Notes: generated by a model not told the origin, from the letters alone. 64,000 bases of DNA from Aliarcobacter butzleri (GCF_900187115.1 NZ_LT906455.1:1984001-2048000); one strand, 5' to 3'; counted from the first letter of the stretch, positions 30,994 through 40,381 are shown. Numbers and translations are program-made.

Positions 30994-32568
30994 ATGAAAG
31001 AATCAAAATTAAAACTATTTAAACAAAGACTTTTTGCTCTACATATAGCAGCTGGTATTACTTTTTCTATTATTATGTATTTAGCAATATTTTTTGGTAT
31101 ATTTGCTATATTTTTACCATATATTCAAAACTGGGAAAAACCATCTCGTTATATAGAAAAAAGTGATATAACAAAAATTGATTATAACTATATGGTGGAA
31201 GAAGTTTTAAAAAATCCAGACTTTCCAAGAGATAATATTCTTATAAATCTTCCAGGAAGACTTGGAGATACAGCAGTTAGTGTACAAAATCGATTTGTAA
31301 AACCAATAGTATTTAATCCTAATACAAATGAAAAAATAGAAGATGAATCTAAAGAAATTACATATTTAGCAGCTTTTTTAAATGAACTTCATTATGGACA
31401 ACCACTAAAATTAATTGGTAGATTGGCTTTTGGATTTACAGCTGTTGGAACTTTGGCTTTAGTAGTAACTGGACTTATTTTAATATATTTATTTAAATTT
31501 AAATATCAAGCAAAAAATAGACAAGCCCTATTCTCTACAATTCATGTAAAAATTTTTACTTGGGCTTTTGTACCATTTTTACTTATTACAATTAGTGGTG
31601 CAGTTATGAATGTAGGACTTATTTCTGCTCCACCAATGGCAAAAATGTTAACCCATGGTGAAGCAAAGGCAATAGATGAACTTGTAGGAAGTACACTTTT
31701 CCCACAAAATAAACCTATAAAAAAAGAGAATATTGAAGTTTCAATGTTACCTTTGAATCAACTTTTGATAAAAGCACAAGAGATAAATCCACAACTAACA
31801 TTTAAACAAATAAAACTTATAAACTGGAATGATAAAACAGCACGAGTTGAGTTTATAGGATATAACCCTTATAAACCATTTTTAAATGGTGGAATATTTA
31901 ATATTCCTTATGTAGCCTTAGATGCACACACAGGTGAACTACTTGAAAATAAAAAAGTTCTTGATAATATAATTCCTGTATTTGTAGCTGAAGGACTATT
32001 TTTCTTACATTTTTTATTTGGTATTGATATCTTTTCAAGAGTAATTGTTGCACTTATAATGGCGCTTTGTGGAGTTGCTATTGGATTTGGAGTAATGTTA
32101 TGGCTTGAAAAAAAAGCAAAAAAGTTTGAAGGAAAAATCACTTTTTATCATTGGATGGGGAAATTATCTTTAGCGACAATGGTCGGAGTTGTTCCTGCAA
32201 CTGCAATTTTATTCATATTACAATGGACTTTACCATTTACTTTAGAAGATAGAGTTTTATGGCAACAAGGACTTTTTTATAATGTTTGGCTTTTCACTCT
32301 ATTTTGGTCATTTTATAGAATAAATTCGTATCAAGCAAGTAAAGAGTTTTTATTTATTGGTGGAGTTTTATTTATTGTAGCTGTTTTCATGCACTTAACA
32401 AGTTTCAATTTTCAAACACTTTTAAATAGCTATTTTGGAGTTGATATAACTTTAGTTTTATTTGGATTATTATTGATTTATATTTCAAAAAAACTACCAA
32501 AAAATAGAAAAGATTTTACATTAACTAAAATATTTAACAAAGGAAAAACAGATGAAAAAACTATTTAA
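30994..32568 (+). CDS. PepSY-associated transmembrane protein, possible ferri-siderophore reductase
   Basis: A 524-residue inner-membrane protein with an N-terminal segment after FALHIAAGITFSIIMYLAIFFGI, a large periplasmic loop (about 50-135) and several further segments. His residues at FALH, FSTIHVKIF, FFLHFLFG and FYHWMGKL could ligate haem. The pattern matches PepSY_TM proteins such as FoxB/FiuB-type iron-release reductases. Given the receptor upstream, a role in reducing imported ferri-siderophore in the periplasm is likely. It overlaps the next gene by 17 bases. Confidence 0.85.
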   Translation: MKESKLKLFKQRLFALHIAAGITFSIIMYLAIFFGIFAIFLPYIQNWEKPSRYIEKSDITKIDYNYMVEEVLKNPDFPRDNILINLPGRLGDTAVSVQNRFVKPIVFNPNTNEKIEDESKEITYLAAFLNELHYGQPLKLIGRLAFGFTAVGTLALVVTGLILIYLFKFKYQAKNRQALFSTIHVKIFTWAFVPFLLITISGAVMNVGLISAPPMAKMLTHGEAKAIDELVGSTLFPQNKPIKKENIEVSMLPLNQLLIKAQEINPQLTFKQIKLINWNDKTARVEFIGYNPYKPFLNGGIFNIPYVALDAHTGELLENKKVLDNIIPVFVAEGLFFLHFLFGIDIFSRVIVALIMALCGVAIGFGVMLWLEKKAKKFEGKITFYHWMGKLSLATMVGVVPATAILFILQWTLPFTLEDRVLWQQGLFYNVWLFTLFWSFYRINSYQASKEFLFIGGVLFIVAVFMHLTSFNFQTLLNSYFGVDITLVLFGLLLIYISKKLPKNRKDFTLTKIFNKGKTDEKTI

Positions 32569-33055
32569 AATTTCACTTATATTATTTACACCTATATATC
32601 TTTTTGCTCACTCTTTAGTTTTGAGTTTATATGATAATAATGATGGAACAATAAGCGTTGTAGGAGAGTTTAATACAGGTGAAAGTGCTGCTGGAGCTTT
32701 AGTAAAATTAGTAGCTATTCATTCAGGAGAAATTCTTTTTCAGCAAAGACTATCAGATGATGAATTAGTTGTACAAATTCCAAAAATTCCATATAAAGTT
32801 ATTTTAGATGGAGGTCCTGGTCATACTGAAGAAAAAATGGGAATTGCTCCACAACATGGTTTTGAAAAAGTAGAAGAAAAAAAAGAGTTAAAAACTGAAA
32901 CAAAAAAAGAAGAAAAACCAAGTAGAAGTTTGATGCAAATCTCTTCTAGTCCTGCTGTAACTATTAGTATAATTTTAGCTTTTGTTTTACTTTTTGCAAC
33001 AATTTTTGTAAGTATAAAAAATACAAATAAACTTTTAAAAGAGATACAAAAATAG
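32552..33055 (+). CDS. Small periplasmic membrane-anchored protein, unknown function
   Basis: A 167-residue protein with a signal peptide (1-19, ending LFAHS), a beta-rich domain of about 75 residues that looks carboxypeptidase-regulatory or transthyretin-like (NDGTISVVGEFNTGESAAGALVKL), a Lys/Glu-rich linker and one C-terminal transmembrane segment (about 138-157). The periplasmic part contains GGPGHTEEKMG, whose His and acidic residues could bind metal. It is the last gene of the siderophore block and overlaps the PepSY gene. I do not recognise a named family. Confidence 0.75.
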   Translation: MKKLFKISLILFTPIYLFAHSLVLSLYDNNDGTISVVGEFNTGESAAGALVKLVAIHSGEILFQQRLSDDELVVQIPKIPYKVILDGGPGHTEEKMGIAPQHGFEKVEEKKELKTETKKEEKPSRSLMQISSSPAVTISIILAFVLLFATIFVSIKNTNKLLKEIQK

Positions 33056-33081
33056 ATATGTGAAAATCACATATCTATTTT
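33049..33081. terminator. Bidirectional terminator
   Basis: A 13-base-pair stem (AATAGATATGTGA with TCACATATCTATT) with a 3-base loop fills the 24 bases between the convergent stop codons. It has A residues on the left and T residues on the right, so it can serve both strands. Confidence 0.8.
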
Positions 33082-34666
33082 ATTCATCATCGCTAACTGC
33101 ACCAACTGGTTCTAATGCTGCTAAATAATCTTTGAATCTTTTTTGTCCTAAATTATCAGCTTTATAATCATTTATCAATTTTTCTATATAATTCACCACT
33201 TCGCTAGCAGGAACTTTTACACCAATTTTTCTTGAAATTCTACTTTTTTGTGTACCTTCTAAATTCCCACCTAATAAAACTTCATATCCTTCAACTCTTT
33301 GTCCTTCATGTCTAATCATAGCTCCAACAAATCCAATATCTGAAATTTGTGGATGAGAACAAGCATTTCCACATCCAGAAAATGAAATAGTCACATCTTC
33401 TTTAAAATCAGGGAATTTATTTTCAAGTTCAACTACAACTTTTTTTGCATACTCTTTAGTTTCAGTGATTCCAAATTTACAGAACTCTTTTCCAGTACAT
33501 GATTGTAATCTTGCTCTAAATGGTGTTGGTTCATAAGGATAACCTAAAGCTACAAACTCATTTGCTAAATCTTGAACAACCTCATCTTTTACATCATAAA
33601 CTACAAAATTTTGAGTTGCTGTTAAAGCTATTCCACCTGCATTATATTTTTTACAGATTTCATAAAATTTAGCAAAATCACTTCCTGCAACTCTTCCAGA
33701 ATTTGTTGCAAATCCAACATAAGAGTAACCTTTTGTTTTTTCTTTATTTATTCCAAAGTGATTTCTATTTTCAAAAGATGCAACTTTTGGTTCTTTTTCT
33801 CCAACTTCAAGTTTATAACCAATAACTTTTTCTATTTCATCAACAAATTTTTCAATTCCCCAATCATTTAAAAGGTGTCTAACTCTTGCTTTATTTCTAT
33901 TACTTCTATTTCCATTATCTCTAAAAATCTCAGCACAAGCAACTGCTACATCTAAAACTTGCTCAGGTTTTACATATCTTGAAGCTCTTGTTGCTATTTG
34001 CTTAGATTTTGATAAACCTCCACCAATAGTTAAATCAAAAGCAACTTCACCATTTTCTTTTTTAAATGCAGTAAAAGCAACATCTTGTATTTCATGAGAT
34101 GCACAGTGACATTTACAGCCACTTATACCTATTTTATATTTTCTAGGGAAATTACAGAATCTATCATCATTTTTATCAAAATAGTTATCAACTTCTTTTA
34201 CAAGTGCTCTTACATCATAAATTTCACCTTCATCTACTCCACTAACAGGACAAGTCATAATTGGTCTTGGTCCATCTCCTGATGCCATTCTTGAAGTTAA
34301 ATTAACACTACCTAATAAATCAAATATCGCAGGAATATCTTTTATTTGAATATAGTGAAATTGTACATTTTGTCTTGTTGTAAAATCAACAAGTCCTTGA
34401 GCATATTTTTGCCCTATTTCACTCATAACTCTTAGTTGCTCTAAATTCATTTTAGTATCAACTAATTTGATTCTTTTCATAAAATATTTTTTATCTTCTG
34501 TTCCATCACTATTTACATGAGGATACATTCCATACCATTTTAAAAGTCCAATATACTCATCTTTTAATGGTATTCCTTCATTTGCCTCTTTATATACATC
34601 ATCTATTACTCTTAATGGATTTCTTGAAGCTTTTAGTTGCTCTAAAGCTGATAATTCTTTTTCCAT
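33080..34666 (-). CDS. Siroheme-dependent nitrite/sulfite reductase
   Basis: A 528-residue reductase that takes six electrons to nitrite or sulfite. The Fe4S4-siroheme ligands are present as C390-x5-C396 and C432-x3-C436 (CTGKEFC, CGNAC). Both ferredoxin-like halves are visible, with DGPRPIMTCPVSGVDEGE and ISGCKCHCASHEI in the first. The architecture is that of NirA/Sir-type single-subunit, ferredoxin-using enzymes. No cys or nitrate-assimilation genes surround it, so the substrate is open. A start ATG at 34666 is followed by a normal N-terminus. Confidence 0.88.
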   Translation of the reverse strand: MEKELSALEQLKASRNPLRVIDDVYKEANEGIPLKDEYIGLLKWYGMYPHVNSDGTEDKKYFMKRIKLVDTKMNLEQLRVMSEIGQKYAQGLVDFTTRQNVQFHYIQIKDIPAIFDLLGSVNLTSRMASGDGPRPIMTCPVSGVDEGEIYDVRALVKEVDNYFDKNDDRFCNFPRKYKIGISGCKCHCASHEIQDVAFTAFKKENGEVAFDLTIGGGLSKSKQIATRASRYVKPEQVLDVAVACAEIFRDNGNRSNRNKARVRHLLNDWGIEKFVDEIEKVIGYKLEVGEKEPKVASFENRNHFGINKEKTKGYSYVGFATNSGRVAGSDFAKFYEICKKYNAGGIALTATQNFVVYDVKDEVVQDLANEFVALGYPYEPTPFRARLQSCTGKEFCKFGITETKEYAKKVVVELENKFPDFKEDVTISFSGCGNACSHPQISDIGFVGAMIRHEGQRVEGYEVLLGGNLEGTQKSRISRKIGVKVPASEVVNYIEKLINDYKADNLGQKRFKDYLAALEPVGAVSDDE

Positions 34667-34876
34667 AATAACTCCACAAAATAGTTAAATTTTTTGTTTT
34701 AAAATGTGATATTATATTCCTTTAACTTTAAACAAGTATTAAAATAATCTTGATTAAATTACTAATATATAATTTCAATTACAAAAATTGAAATTTTTTA
34801 ATTTTTTATAGTTTATAATTACGACGTAGAATAAAACAATTTTCTTTATTCTATCTAAATTTTTCAGGAGAATATA

Positions 34877-35968
34877 TTGAGCGCTTCATTTATAAATGAG
34901 CCAGAAAATTTTGTTCCTTTTCTTGACCTTTTAAAACAACTAATAAGAGTTCCATCAGTAACTGGTGCTGAACACTCTTTTTTATTATATTTAAAAAGAG
35001 AATTAGAAGAGATAGGAATAAAAACACAATATTACGATGGTTTACTCGTTGCACAAGGAAATAATCCTACAAAAGGAATATTAAGTGCACACATCGATAG
35101 ACACGGAGTTATTTGTACTGGACCAAATGAATTTCAGTTTGCTGCATTTTTAGCTAAGAATCGTTCAGATTTAAGAGGAAATTCACTATCAGAACAAACA
35201 TATCAGTTGATTGCAAAAAGATATATAAATCAACAAGTTCTTGCTTACGAACCTTGGAGTGGAAGTTATCTTGGTATTGGTCAAATAAAAGATGCTTTTA
35301 TGTGTGAAGAAATAAACAATCTAATTTTTGAAATTGAAGGTTTATCTCACTTACAACCAGGAACTCCAATAGCTTTTAGTGACAAACTAAAAAGAAAAGA
35401 TGATTTAATATCTGCTCAACTTGATAATGTTATCTCTGCTGCAATAATAATCTATTTATATCAAAACGGATTTCAAGGTACTGCATTTTTTACAGCACAA
35501 GAAGAAGCTGGAAAATCTTGGAGATATGTATATGAATGGTTTAAAAAAAATAATCTATCAACAAATGAACTATTAGTTTTAGATACAAGTCCGTATGATA
35601 CAAGAGATGAAGCAGATAAGCAGTTAGTAGTTTTGAGAAATAAAGATGTAAATGCAAAATTTAAATCTCCTATTTTAAAACAACTAAAAGAGTTTTGTCA
35701 TAAAAATGATATTGATTTTTCTTGTAAAGATACTTTTATTGAAGAAAAAAATAAAATTAGAGAAGAAAATGGATTACCTATTTTATCTTTAGGAAGTACA
35801 GAACTTGGAAGAATAGTTATGGAATCAAATGGAACTATTCAAGGTACAACTTTACAAATACCAACAACTGGTTATCACACAGTTGAAGAAACAGCTTCAA
35901 TAAAGTCTGTTAAAGCAATTTTACACATCTTAAGCAGTTTATATATCGATAAATGCTTAAAAAAATAA
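34877..35968 (+). CDS. M42/M20-type metallopeptidase-like protein
   Basis: A 363-residue cytoplasmic di-zinc aminopeptidase-like protein. Candidate metal ligands and the general base occur in family order: His and Asp in SAHIDRHG near 73, Asp in AQLDNVIS near 180, Glu-Glu in TAQEEAG near 210, Asp in LDTSPYD, and a late His in GYHTVEET. The start is TTG at 34877, after an AGGAGAATAT ribosome-binding site. The 210 bases before it hold only AT-rich sequence and no clear promoter. Confidence 0.83.
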   Translation: MSASFINEPENFVPFLDLLKQLIRVPSVTGAEHSFLLYLKRELEEIGIKTQYYDGLLVAQGNNPTKGILSAHIDRHGVICTGPNEFQFAAFLAKNRSDLRGNSLSEQTYQLIAKRYINQQVLAYEPWSGSYLGIGQIKDAFMCEEINNLIFEIEGLSHLQPGTPIAFSDKLKRKDDLISAQLDNVISAAIIIYLYQNGFQGTAFFTAQEEAGKSWRYVYEWFKKNNLSTNELLVLDTSPYDTRDEADKQLVVLRNKDVNAKFKSPILKQLKEFCHKNDIDFSCKDTFIEEKNKIREENGLPILSLGSTELGRIVMESNGTIQGTTLQIPTTGYHTVEETASIKSVKAILHILSSLYIDKCLKK

Positions 35969-35996
35969 ACAATTTAATTTAGAGGAAATTAAAACT

Positions 35997-36224
35997 ATGA
36001 ATTTGGCTATTATTTACGAATTAAGAGCAAATGATGTAAGTGAAGAGCATATTGAATTAATTATGGATAGAGTAAAAAATAGATTAACTGAAGAGAATAT
36101 TGATAAAGAACTTGTAAAGTTAGGTTATCCTAAAATATTCACTGTTGATTATGACGACTATGACAACTACGATTATGATAATTATAGTCCTACAAACAAG
36201 GGAAATTATGAAGAAATTGACTAA
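35997..36224 (+). CDS. Small acidic Asp/Tyr-rich protein, unknown
   Basis: A 75-residue protein whose first 50 residues look helical (EEHIELIMDRVKNRLTEENIDKELVKLGYPK) and whose tail is the low-complexity DYDDYDNYDYDNY. The DNA of the tail repeats GAC/GAT-TAT units. ATG at 35997 has an upstream AGAGGAAAT ribosome-binding site. Its last 17 bases overlap the next gene in another frame, which suggests translational coupling. No family recognised. Confidence 0.7.
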   Translation: MNLAIIYELRANDVSEEHIELIMDRVKNRLTEENIDKELVKLGYPKIFTVDYDDYDNYDYDNYSPTNKGNYEEID

Positions 36225-36612
36225 TAAAGAGTTAGTAAAACTGTATTATGATGAATTATGGAATAAACATAAAAAAGAGTATATTGACATCGTATTTGAT
36301 GATAATATCACCTTTCACGGTTCATTAGATATAACTGTAAAAGGGAAAAAAGAGTTTGAAAAATATATGGATAGTATGATAACTGCTATTCCAAATCTTT
36401 TTCATAGTATTATAACAATGGTTTGTGAAGAAGATAATATCGCTGTAAGAGCTTTATATAACGGAAGACATACTGGAAAATTACTTGATTATGAACCAAC
36501 TAACAATAAAATCACTTATAATGGTGCTTCATTTTTTAAATTTAAAGATGGAAAAATTATAGATATTTGGGTACTTGGTGATTTAAAAACACTTATTCAA
36601 CAACTTTCATAA
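36208..36612 (+). CDS. SnoaL/NTF2-like protein
   Basis: A 134-residue protein of the NTF2-like superfamily, starting MKKLTNKELVKLYYDELWN. I take the ATG at 36208, preceded by AAGGGAAATT; the longer frame to 36145 merely reads the Asp/Tyr repeat of the upstream gene out of phase. IDIVFDDNITFHGS, VRALYNGRHTGKLLDYEPTN and FFKFKDGKIIDIWVLGD are typical of SnoaL-like ester cyclases, which have diverse roles. A hairpin (36605-36629) follows the stop. Confidence 0.83.
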   Translation: MKKLTNKELVKLYYDELWNKHKKEYIDIVFDDNITFHGSLDITVKGKKEFEKYMDSMITAIPNLFHSIITMVCEEDNIAVRALYNGRHTGKLLDYEPTNNKITYNGASFFKFKDGKIIDIWVLGDLKTLIQQLS

Positions 36613-36646
36613 ACTTAATGTTTATGAAAGATTTATAAATCTTTTT
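36605..36646 (+). terminator. Tandem AT-rich hairpins after the SnoaL-like gene
   Basis: TTTCATAAAC/GTTTATGAAA (10 base pairs, 5-base loop) at 36605-36629 is followed by AAAGATTT/AAATCTTT and a T run. This is an AT-rich but plausible terminator before tex. Confidence 0.55.
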
Positions 36647-36687
36647 TAACAATAAACACTCACTTTTATATAAAACAAAGGCTTATT

Positions 36688-38796
36688 TTGAACAATCATT
36701 TAATAGAAATTTTAAAAGAAAAAACAAATTTTTCATCTAAAGTAATTTCAAATATCATAAAACTTTTAGACGAAGGTTGTACTATCCCATTTATTGCACG
36801 ATATAGAAAAGATTTTACAGATGGTGCAACAGATGAACAACTTCGTATCTTTGAAGAAGTTTATGAATACTCTAAAAAACTTCTTGTACGAAAAGAAGAG
36901 ATAATAGCTCTTTTAAAAGAGAAAAATTTTTTAGATGAGAAAGTTTTAAAAAATCTTGAAAGTGCAACAACACTTCAAGCTTGTGAAGATATTTATGCTC
37001 CATTTAAAGAGAAAAAATCTTCAAGAACAACAGCTGCTATTGAAAATGGTTTAGAACCCTTGGCAAATATAATCCAAAGTATGAAATACTCACTTGAAGA
37101 GATAAATCAAAAAGCAAAACAATTTTTAAATCAAAATATTACAACTATTGATGAAGCAATAAATGGTGCAAAAGATATCATCGCACAAAGATATGCAGAT
37201 GATTTCAAATCAAAAGAGGTTTTAAGAAACCTAATAGCAAATTGGGGAACACTTGAAATAAAAGCAACTAAAGAGCTTGATAAAAATGGTCTTTATGCTT
37301 CATTTGTAGATAGTAATGAAAAAATAAAATATATAAAATCTCATAGAGTTTTAGCAATATTAAGAGGTGTAAATGAAAAACAACTCTCAATAAAAGTTGA
37401 AATTGATGAAAATCATATTTTAGAAAATATTAAAAAATATAAAATCCCAATAAATGCAGAAAGTTCAAAAGAGTTAGTTTTTGATGCTTATAAAGATGGA
37501 CTAAAAAGACTACTTCTTCCAAGTCTAAAAAGAGAAGCTATAACAGCTTTAAAAGAAAAAGCAAGTAGTGAAGCTATAGAACTTTTTGGAAAAAATCTAA
37601 AAGAACTACTTTTAACTGCACCACTTGTAAATCAAATGATTTTAGGAATGGATCCAGGATATAAAACTGGTTGTAAATTAGCTGTTATTGATGAAAATGG
37701 ACTTTATTTAGATAGTGCAGTTATATATCCAACAAAACCAAAAGAGGATATAGTAAGCTCATCAAAAGTTGTATTAGATTTAATCAAAAAATATAAAATC
37801 ACAACTATTGCAATAGGAAATGGAACAGCTTCAAGAGAAACTGCAAACTTTATAAATGAACTAATCAAACAAAATAATTTAGATGTAAACTACGCAATCG
37901 TTAGTGAAATAGGAGCTAGTGTTTATTCTGCTTCAAAAATTGCTATTGAAGAGTATCCAAATCTTGATGTTACAATAAGAGGTGCAATTTCTATAGCTTC
38001 AAGACTTCGTGACCCAATGGCAGCTTTGGTAAAAATTGACCCAAAATCACTTGGGATTGGTCAATATCAGCACGATGTAAACCAAAAAGAGTTAGCTTTA
38101 AAACTTGAAAATATCACTATTGACTTAGTAAATAAAGTTGGAGTTGATTTAAACTCTGCTTCATATAAACTTCTATCTTTTATCTCTGGGATTACCGAAA
38201 AATTAGCAAAAAACATAGTTGAACATAGAAATAAAATCAAAAAGTTCAATACTAAAAATGAACTGCTTAAAGTAAAAGGTATTGGAGAAAAAGCTTATGA
38301 GCAATGTGTTGGATTTTTAAGAATCAAAGATGGATTATCAATCTTAGATAACACTGCCATTCACCCTGAAGATTATGAAGTAACTGCAAAACTTCAAAAA
38401 AACTATAAAGTTGAAGAGATAAAAGATTTTGAAAAAGTTTCAAATGAGATAAATACAAGTTTACTAAAACTAAAAGATATCGTAACTGAACTTTTAAAAC
38501 CTGGATATGATGTAAGAACTGAGTTCAATCAAGTAAAATTTGCAAATGATATTTTAGATATAAATGATTTAAAAGAAGGCTATATTTTAAGTGGAATAGT
38601 AAGAAATATCACAGATTTTGGTGCTTTTGTGGATATTGGTCTAAAAAATGATGCCCTACTTCATATCTCACAAATCAGTGAAAAAAGAATATCTCATGCA
38701 AGTGATGTTTTAAGTATAAATCAAAATCTAGAAAATCTAAAGGTAATAAGTGTAGATTTAGAAAAACAAAGAGTTGGGTTAAGTTTAAAAAATTAA
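36688..38796 (+). CDS. tex: Tex-family RNA-binding protein
   Basis: A 702-residue transcription accessory/RNA-binding protein. In order: N-terminal Tex domain (IPFIARYRKDFTDGATDEQLR near 33), YqgF/RNase H-like fold (MILGMDPGYKTGCKLAV near 314), helix-hairpin-helix region (KVKGIGEKAYEQCVGFLRI near 530) and a C-terminal S1 domain (GYILSGIVRNITDFGAFVDIGLKNDALLHIS). The start is a TTG at 36688. It converges on the minus-strand zinc-ribbon gene 9 bases away. Confidence 0.93.
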   Translation: MNNHLIEILKEKTNFSSKVISNIIKLLDEGCTIPFIARYRKDFTDGATDEQLRIFEEVYEYSKKLLVRKEEIIALLKEKNFLDEKVLKNLESATTLQACEDIYAPFKEKKSSRTTAAIENGLEPLANIIQSMKYSLEEINQKAKQFLNQNITTIDEAINGAKDIIAQRYADDFKSKEVLRNLIANWGTLEIKATKELDKNGLYASFVDSNEKIKYIKSHRVLAILRGVNEKQLSIKVEIDENHILENIKKYKIPINAESSKELVFDAYKDGLKRLLLPSLKREAITALKEKASSEAIELFGKNLKELLLTAPLVNQMILGMDPGYKTGCKLAVIDENGLYLDSAVIYPTKPKEDIVSSSKVVLDLIKKYKITTIAIGNGTASRETANFINELIKQNNLDVNYAIVSEIGASVYSASKIAIEEYPNLDVTIRGAISIASRLRDPMAALVKIDPKSLGIGQYQHDVNQKELALKLENITIDLVNKVGVDLNSASYKLLSFISGITEKLAKNIVEHRNKIKKFNTKNELLKVKGIGEKAYEQCVGFLRIKDGLSILDNTAIHPEDYEVTAKLQKNYKVEEIKDFEKVSNEINTSLLKLKDIVTELLKPGYDVRTEFNQVKFANDILDINDLKEGYILSGIVRNITDFGAFVDIGLKNDALLHISQISEKRISHASDVLSINQNLENLKVISVDLEKQRVGLSLKN

Positions 38797-38805
38797 CTCA
38801 AAGAA

Positions 38806-39162
38806 TTAATCACCAAACAAAACCTCAACACCATATTCAGGATGAAGGATTACTTTTTTAAAGTAATCCACTCTTTGTTTTTGTCCATATCTTTTTTGAG
38901 ATTTGAACTTTAACTCTAATTCTTCACCATTTAATATAGCTCTTACTTCACTATGTTTTAGATAGTGACCATATCGACTTAATGCATTTTGCCAAATCTT
39001 AAATCCACATTTAGAATCTGCACTCAATTCAAATAGTTCGCCATCTTCACTTACCCAAGAAGCATTTGAACAAGCATAAAGTTCGACTTTTTTACCTCGA
39101 ACTTCTTTTTTTCTAACTTCTATTTGTCCATCATCACAATATGGACATTTTCCTAAAAACAT
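38806..39162 (-). CDS. Zinc-ribbon protein, topoisomerase C-terminal-like
   Basis: A 118-residue protein with a four-Cys zinc ribbon: C-P-Y-C near the N-terminus, then Cys in LYACSN and in DSKCGFKIW. The spacing resembles the C-terminal zinc fingers of bacterial topoisomerase I/III. The remainder (LKHSEVRAILNGEELELKFKS) also resembles topoisomerase C-terminal repeats, but no catalytic domain is present. Last gene of a four-gene minus-strand run (AraC/GyrI, Nudix, RidA, this). Confidence 0.68.
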   Translation of the reverse strand: MFLGKCPYCDDGQIEVRKKEVRGKKVELYACSNASWVSEDGELFELSADSKCGFKIWQNALSRYGHYLKHSEVRAILNGEELELKFKSQKRYGQKQRVDYFKKVILHPEYGVEVLFGD

Positions 39163-39171
39163 AAATATTTT

Positions 39172-39555
39172 TTAGTTCTTAAAAGCTATTGTATCTACTT
39201 CAACTAAAACATTTTTTGGCAATGTTTTAACAGCAACTGTACTTCTTGCAGGTGCAGTTTCAGCTTTAAAGTATTGACCATAGATTTCATTGAAAGCTAC
39301 AAAGTTATCCATATCTGATAAATAACAAGTTGTTTTTAAAACATTTTCAAAAGAACTTCCAGCTTCTTCTAATACAGCTTTTAGATTTTCCATAACTTGT
39401 TTTGTTTGTTCTTGAACTCCACCACTTACTATATCCATAGTTTTTGGGTCAAGTGCGATTTGTCCTGAAGTAAATACTAACTTTTCAAAAGTTGTTGCTT
39501 GATTATATGGTCCTATTGCACTTGGTGCATCTGGTGTACTTACTATTTTTTTCAT
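39172..39555 (-). CDS. ridA: RidA family enamine/imine deaminase
   Basis: A 127-residue protein matching RidA throughout: PSAIGPYNQA, FTSGQIALDP, VLKTTCYLSDMDNFVAFNEIY and APARSTVAVKTLPKNVLVEVDTIA with the catalytic Arg in ARST. RidA hydrolyses reactive 2-aminoacrylate made by PLP dehydratases such as IlvA (also in this window), thereby protecting PLP enzymes. Length is standard. Confidence 0.95.
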   Translation of the reverse strand: MKKIVSTPDAPSAIGPYNQATTFEKLVFTSGQIALDPKTMDIVSGGVQEQTKQVMENLKAVLEEAGSSFENVLKTTCYLSDMDNFVAFNEIYGQYFKAETAPARSTVAVKTLPKNVLVEVDTIAFKN

Positions 39556-39595
39556 TTTTTATCCTTTATTTTAAAATTTGTATTATATTTAGTTT

Positions 39596-40369
39596 TTACT
39601 TGTTTTTAGAAAAAAACAGCTCAAATTCATTTTTAAGATGATTTAAAATTGGTGTTTCACTCATATATAAACCACCACTTTTTACAGCTGCTTCTACGAT
39701 AGCTTTTGTATAGTTATGAATATCATCTCGAACAAACATTTCATCAACATTTAGCCAAATAGCTTCACTGATTTCTTCTTTATCTTTTATATCTATTTTT
39801 GTACTTTTTGGAATAGCTTTACATAAAACATACAAATTTGACTTATGAAATTGATGTGGATAAAAGTGCCCCAAAGAAATAATCTTCTCAAATTCTACAA
39901 CTACTCCTGTTTCTTCAAAAACTTCTCTACTTAAAGCAGTTGTTATCATCTCAGCATCATCAATATGTCCACCAGGAAGTTTATAATACTCATTTCGTAT
40001 TTGCTCTTTTATCAAAAGTATCTCATCTTTTTTATTTATAACAACTGCACCAACTCCTAAAGTATGATTTGCTAAAGTTGGAACTATTGCATTTTCTTTT
40101 AAAACTTTTACTAAAAGTAAATAATCACTATTACAAGAGTGAAAAGTAAAACCAAAGTTTGTAGCAATTGAAATAAATGATGATTTTTTTATATCTATAT
40201 AAATCCAAATTAGATTTCTTTTATCTTTTACTTCATCTATCAAATAAGCTAAATTAGTTTCAAACTCTTCTTTTGTTTTAGGTAAATCTTCACTTTGTAT
40301 AGTCAAACCATTATATGGGTCAAGACTTGTTTTAAAATCAAATATATATTCAATACTTGTATTATTCAT
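39596..40369 (-). CDS. Nudix hydrolase, NUDT6-like
   Basis: A 257-residue protein with a pre-Nudix N-terminal domain (residues 1-95) of the NUDT6 type, then a Nudix domain starting THTLGVGAVVINKKDEILLIKE-like. The Nudix box is complete: G-x5-E-x7-REVFEETGV, with GGHIDDAE and the REVFEE metal-binding Glu residues. Substrate unknown. It lies 12 bases from the upstream AraC/GyrI regulator and 40 bases from ridA, on the same strand. Confidence 0.85.
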   Translation of the reverse strand: MNNTSIEYIFDFKTSLDPYNGLTIQSEDLPKTKEEFETNLAYLIDEVKDKRNLIWIYIDIKKSSFISIATNFGFTFHSCNSDYLLLVKVLKENAIVPTLANHTLGVGAVVINKKDEILLIKEQIRNEYYKLPGGHIDDAEMITTALSREVFEETGVVVEFEKIISLGHFYPHQFHKSNLYVLCKAIPKSTKIDIKDKEEISEAIWLNVDEMFVRDDIHNYTKAIVEAAVKSGGLYMSETPILNHLKNEFELFFSKNK

Positions 40370-40381
40370 AATATGCCCTTT

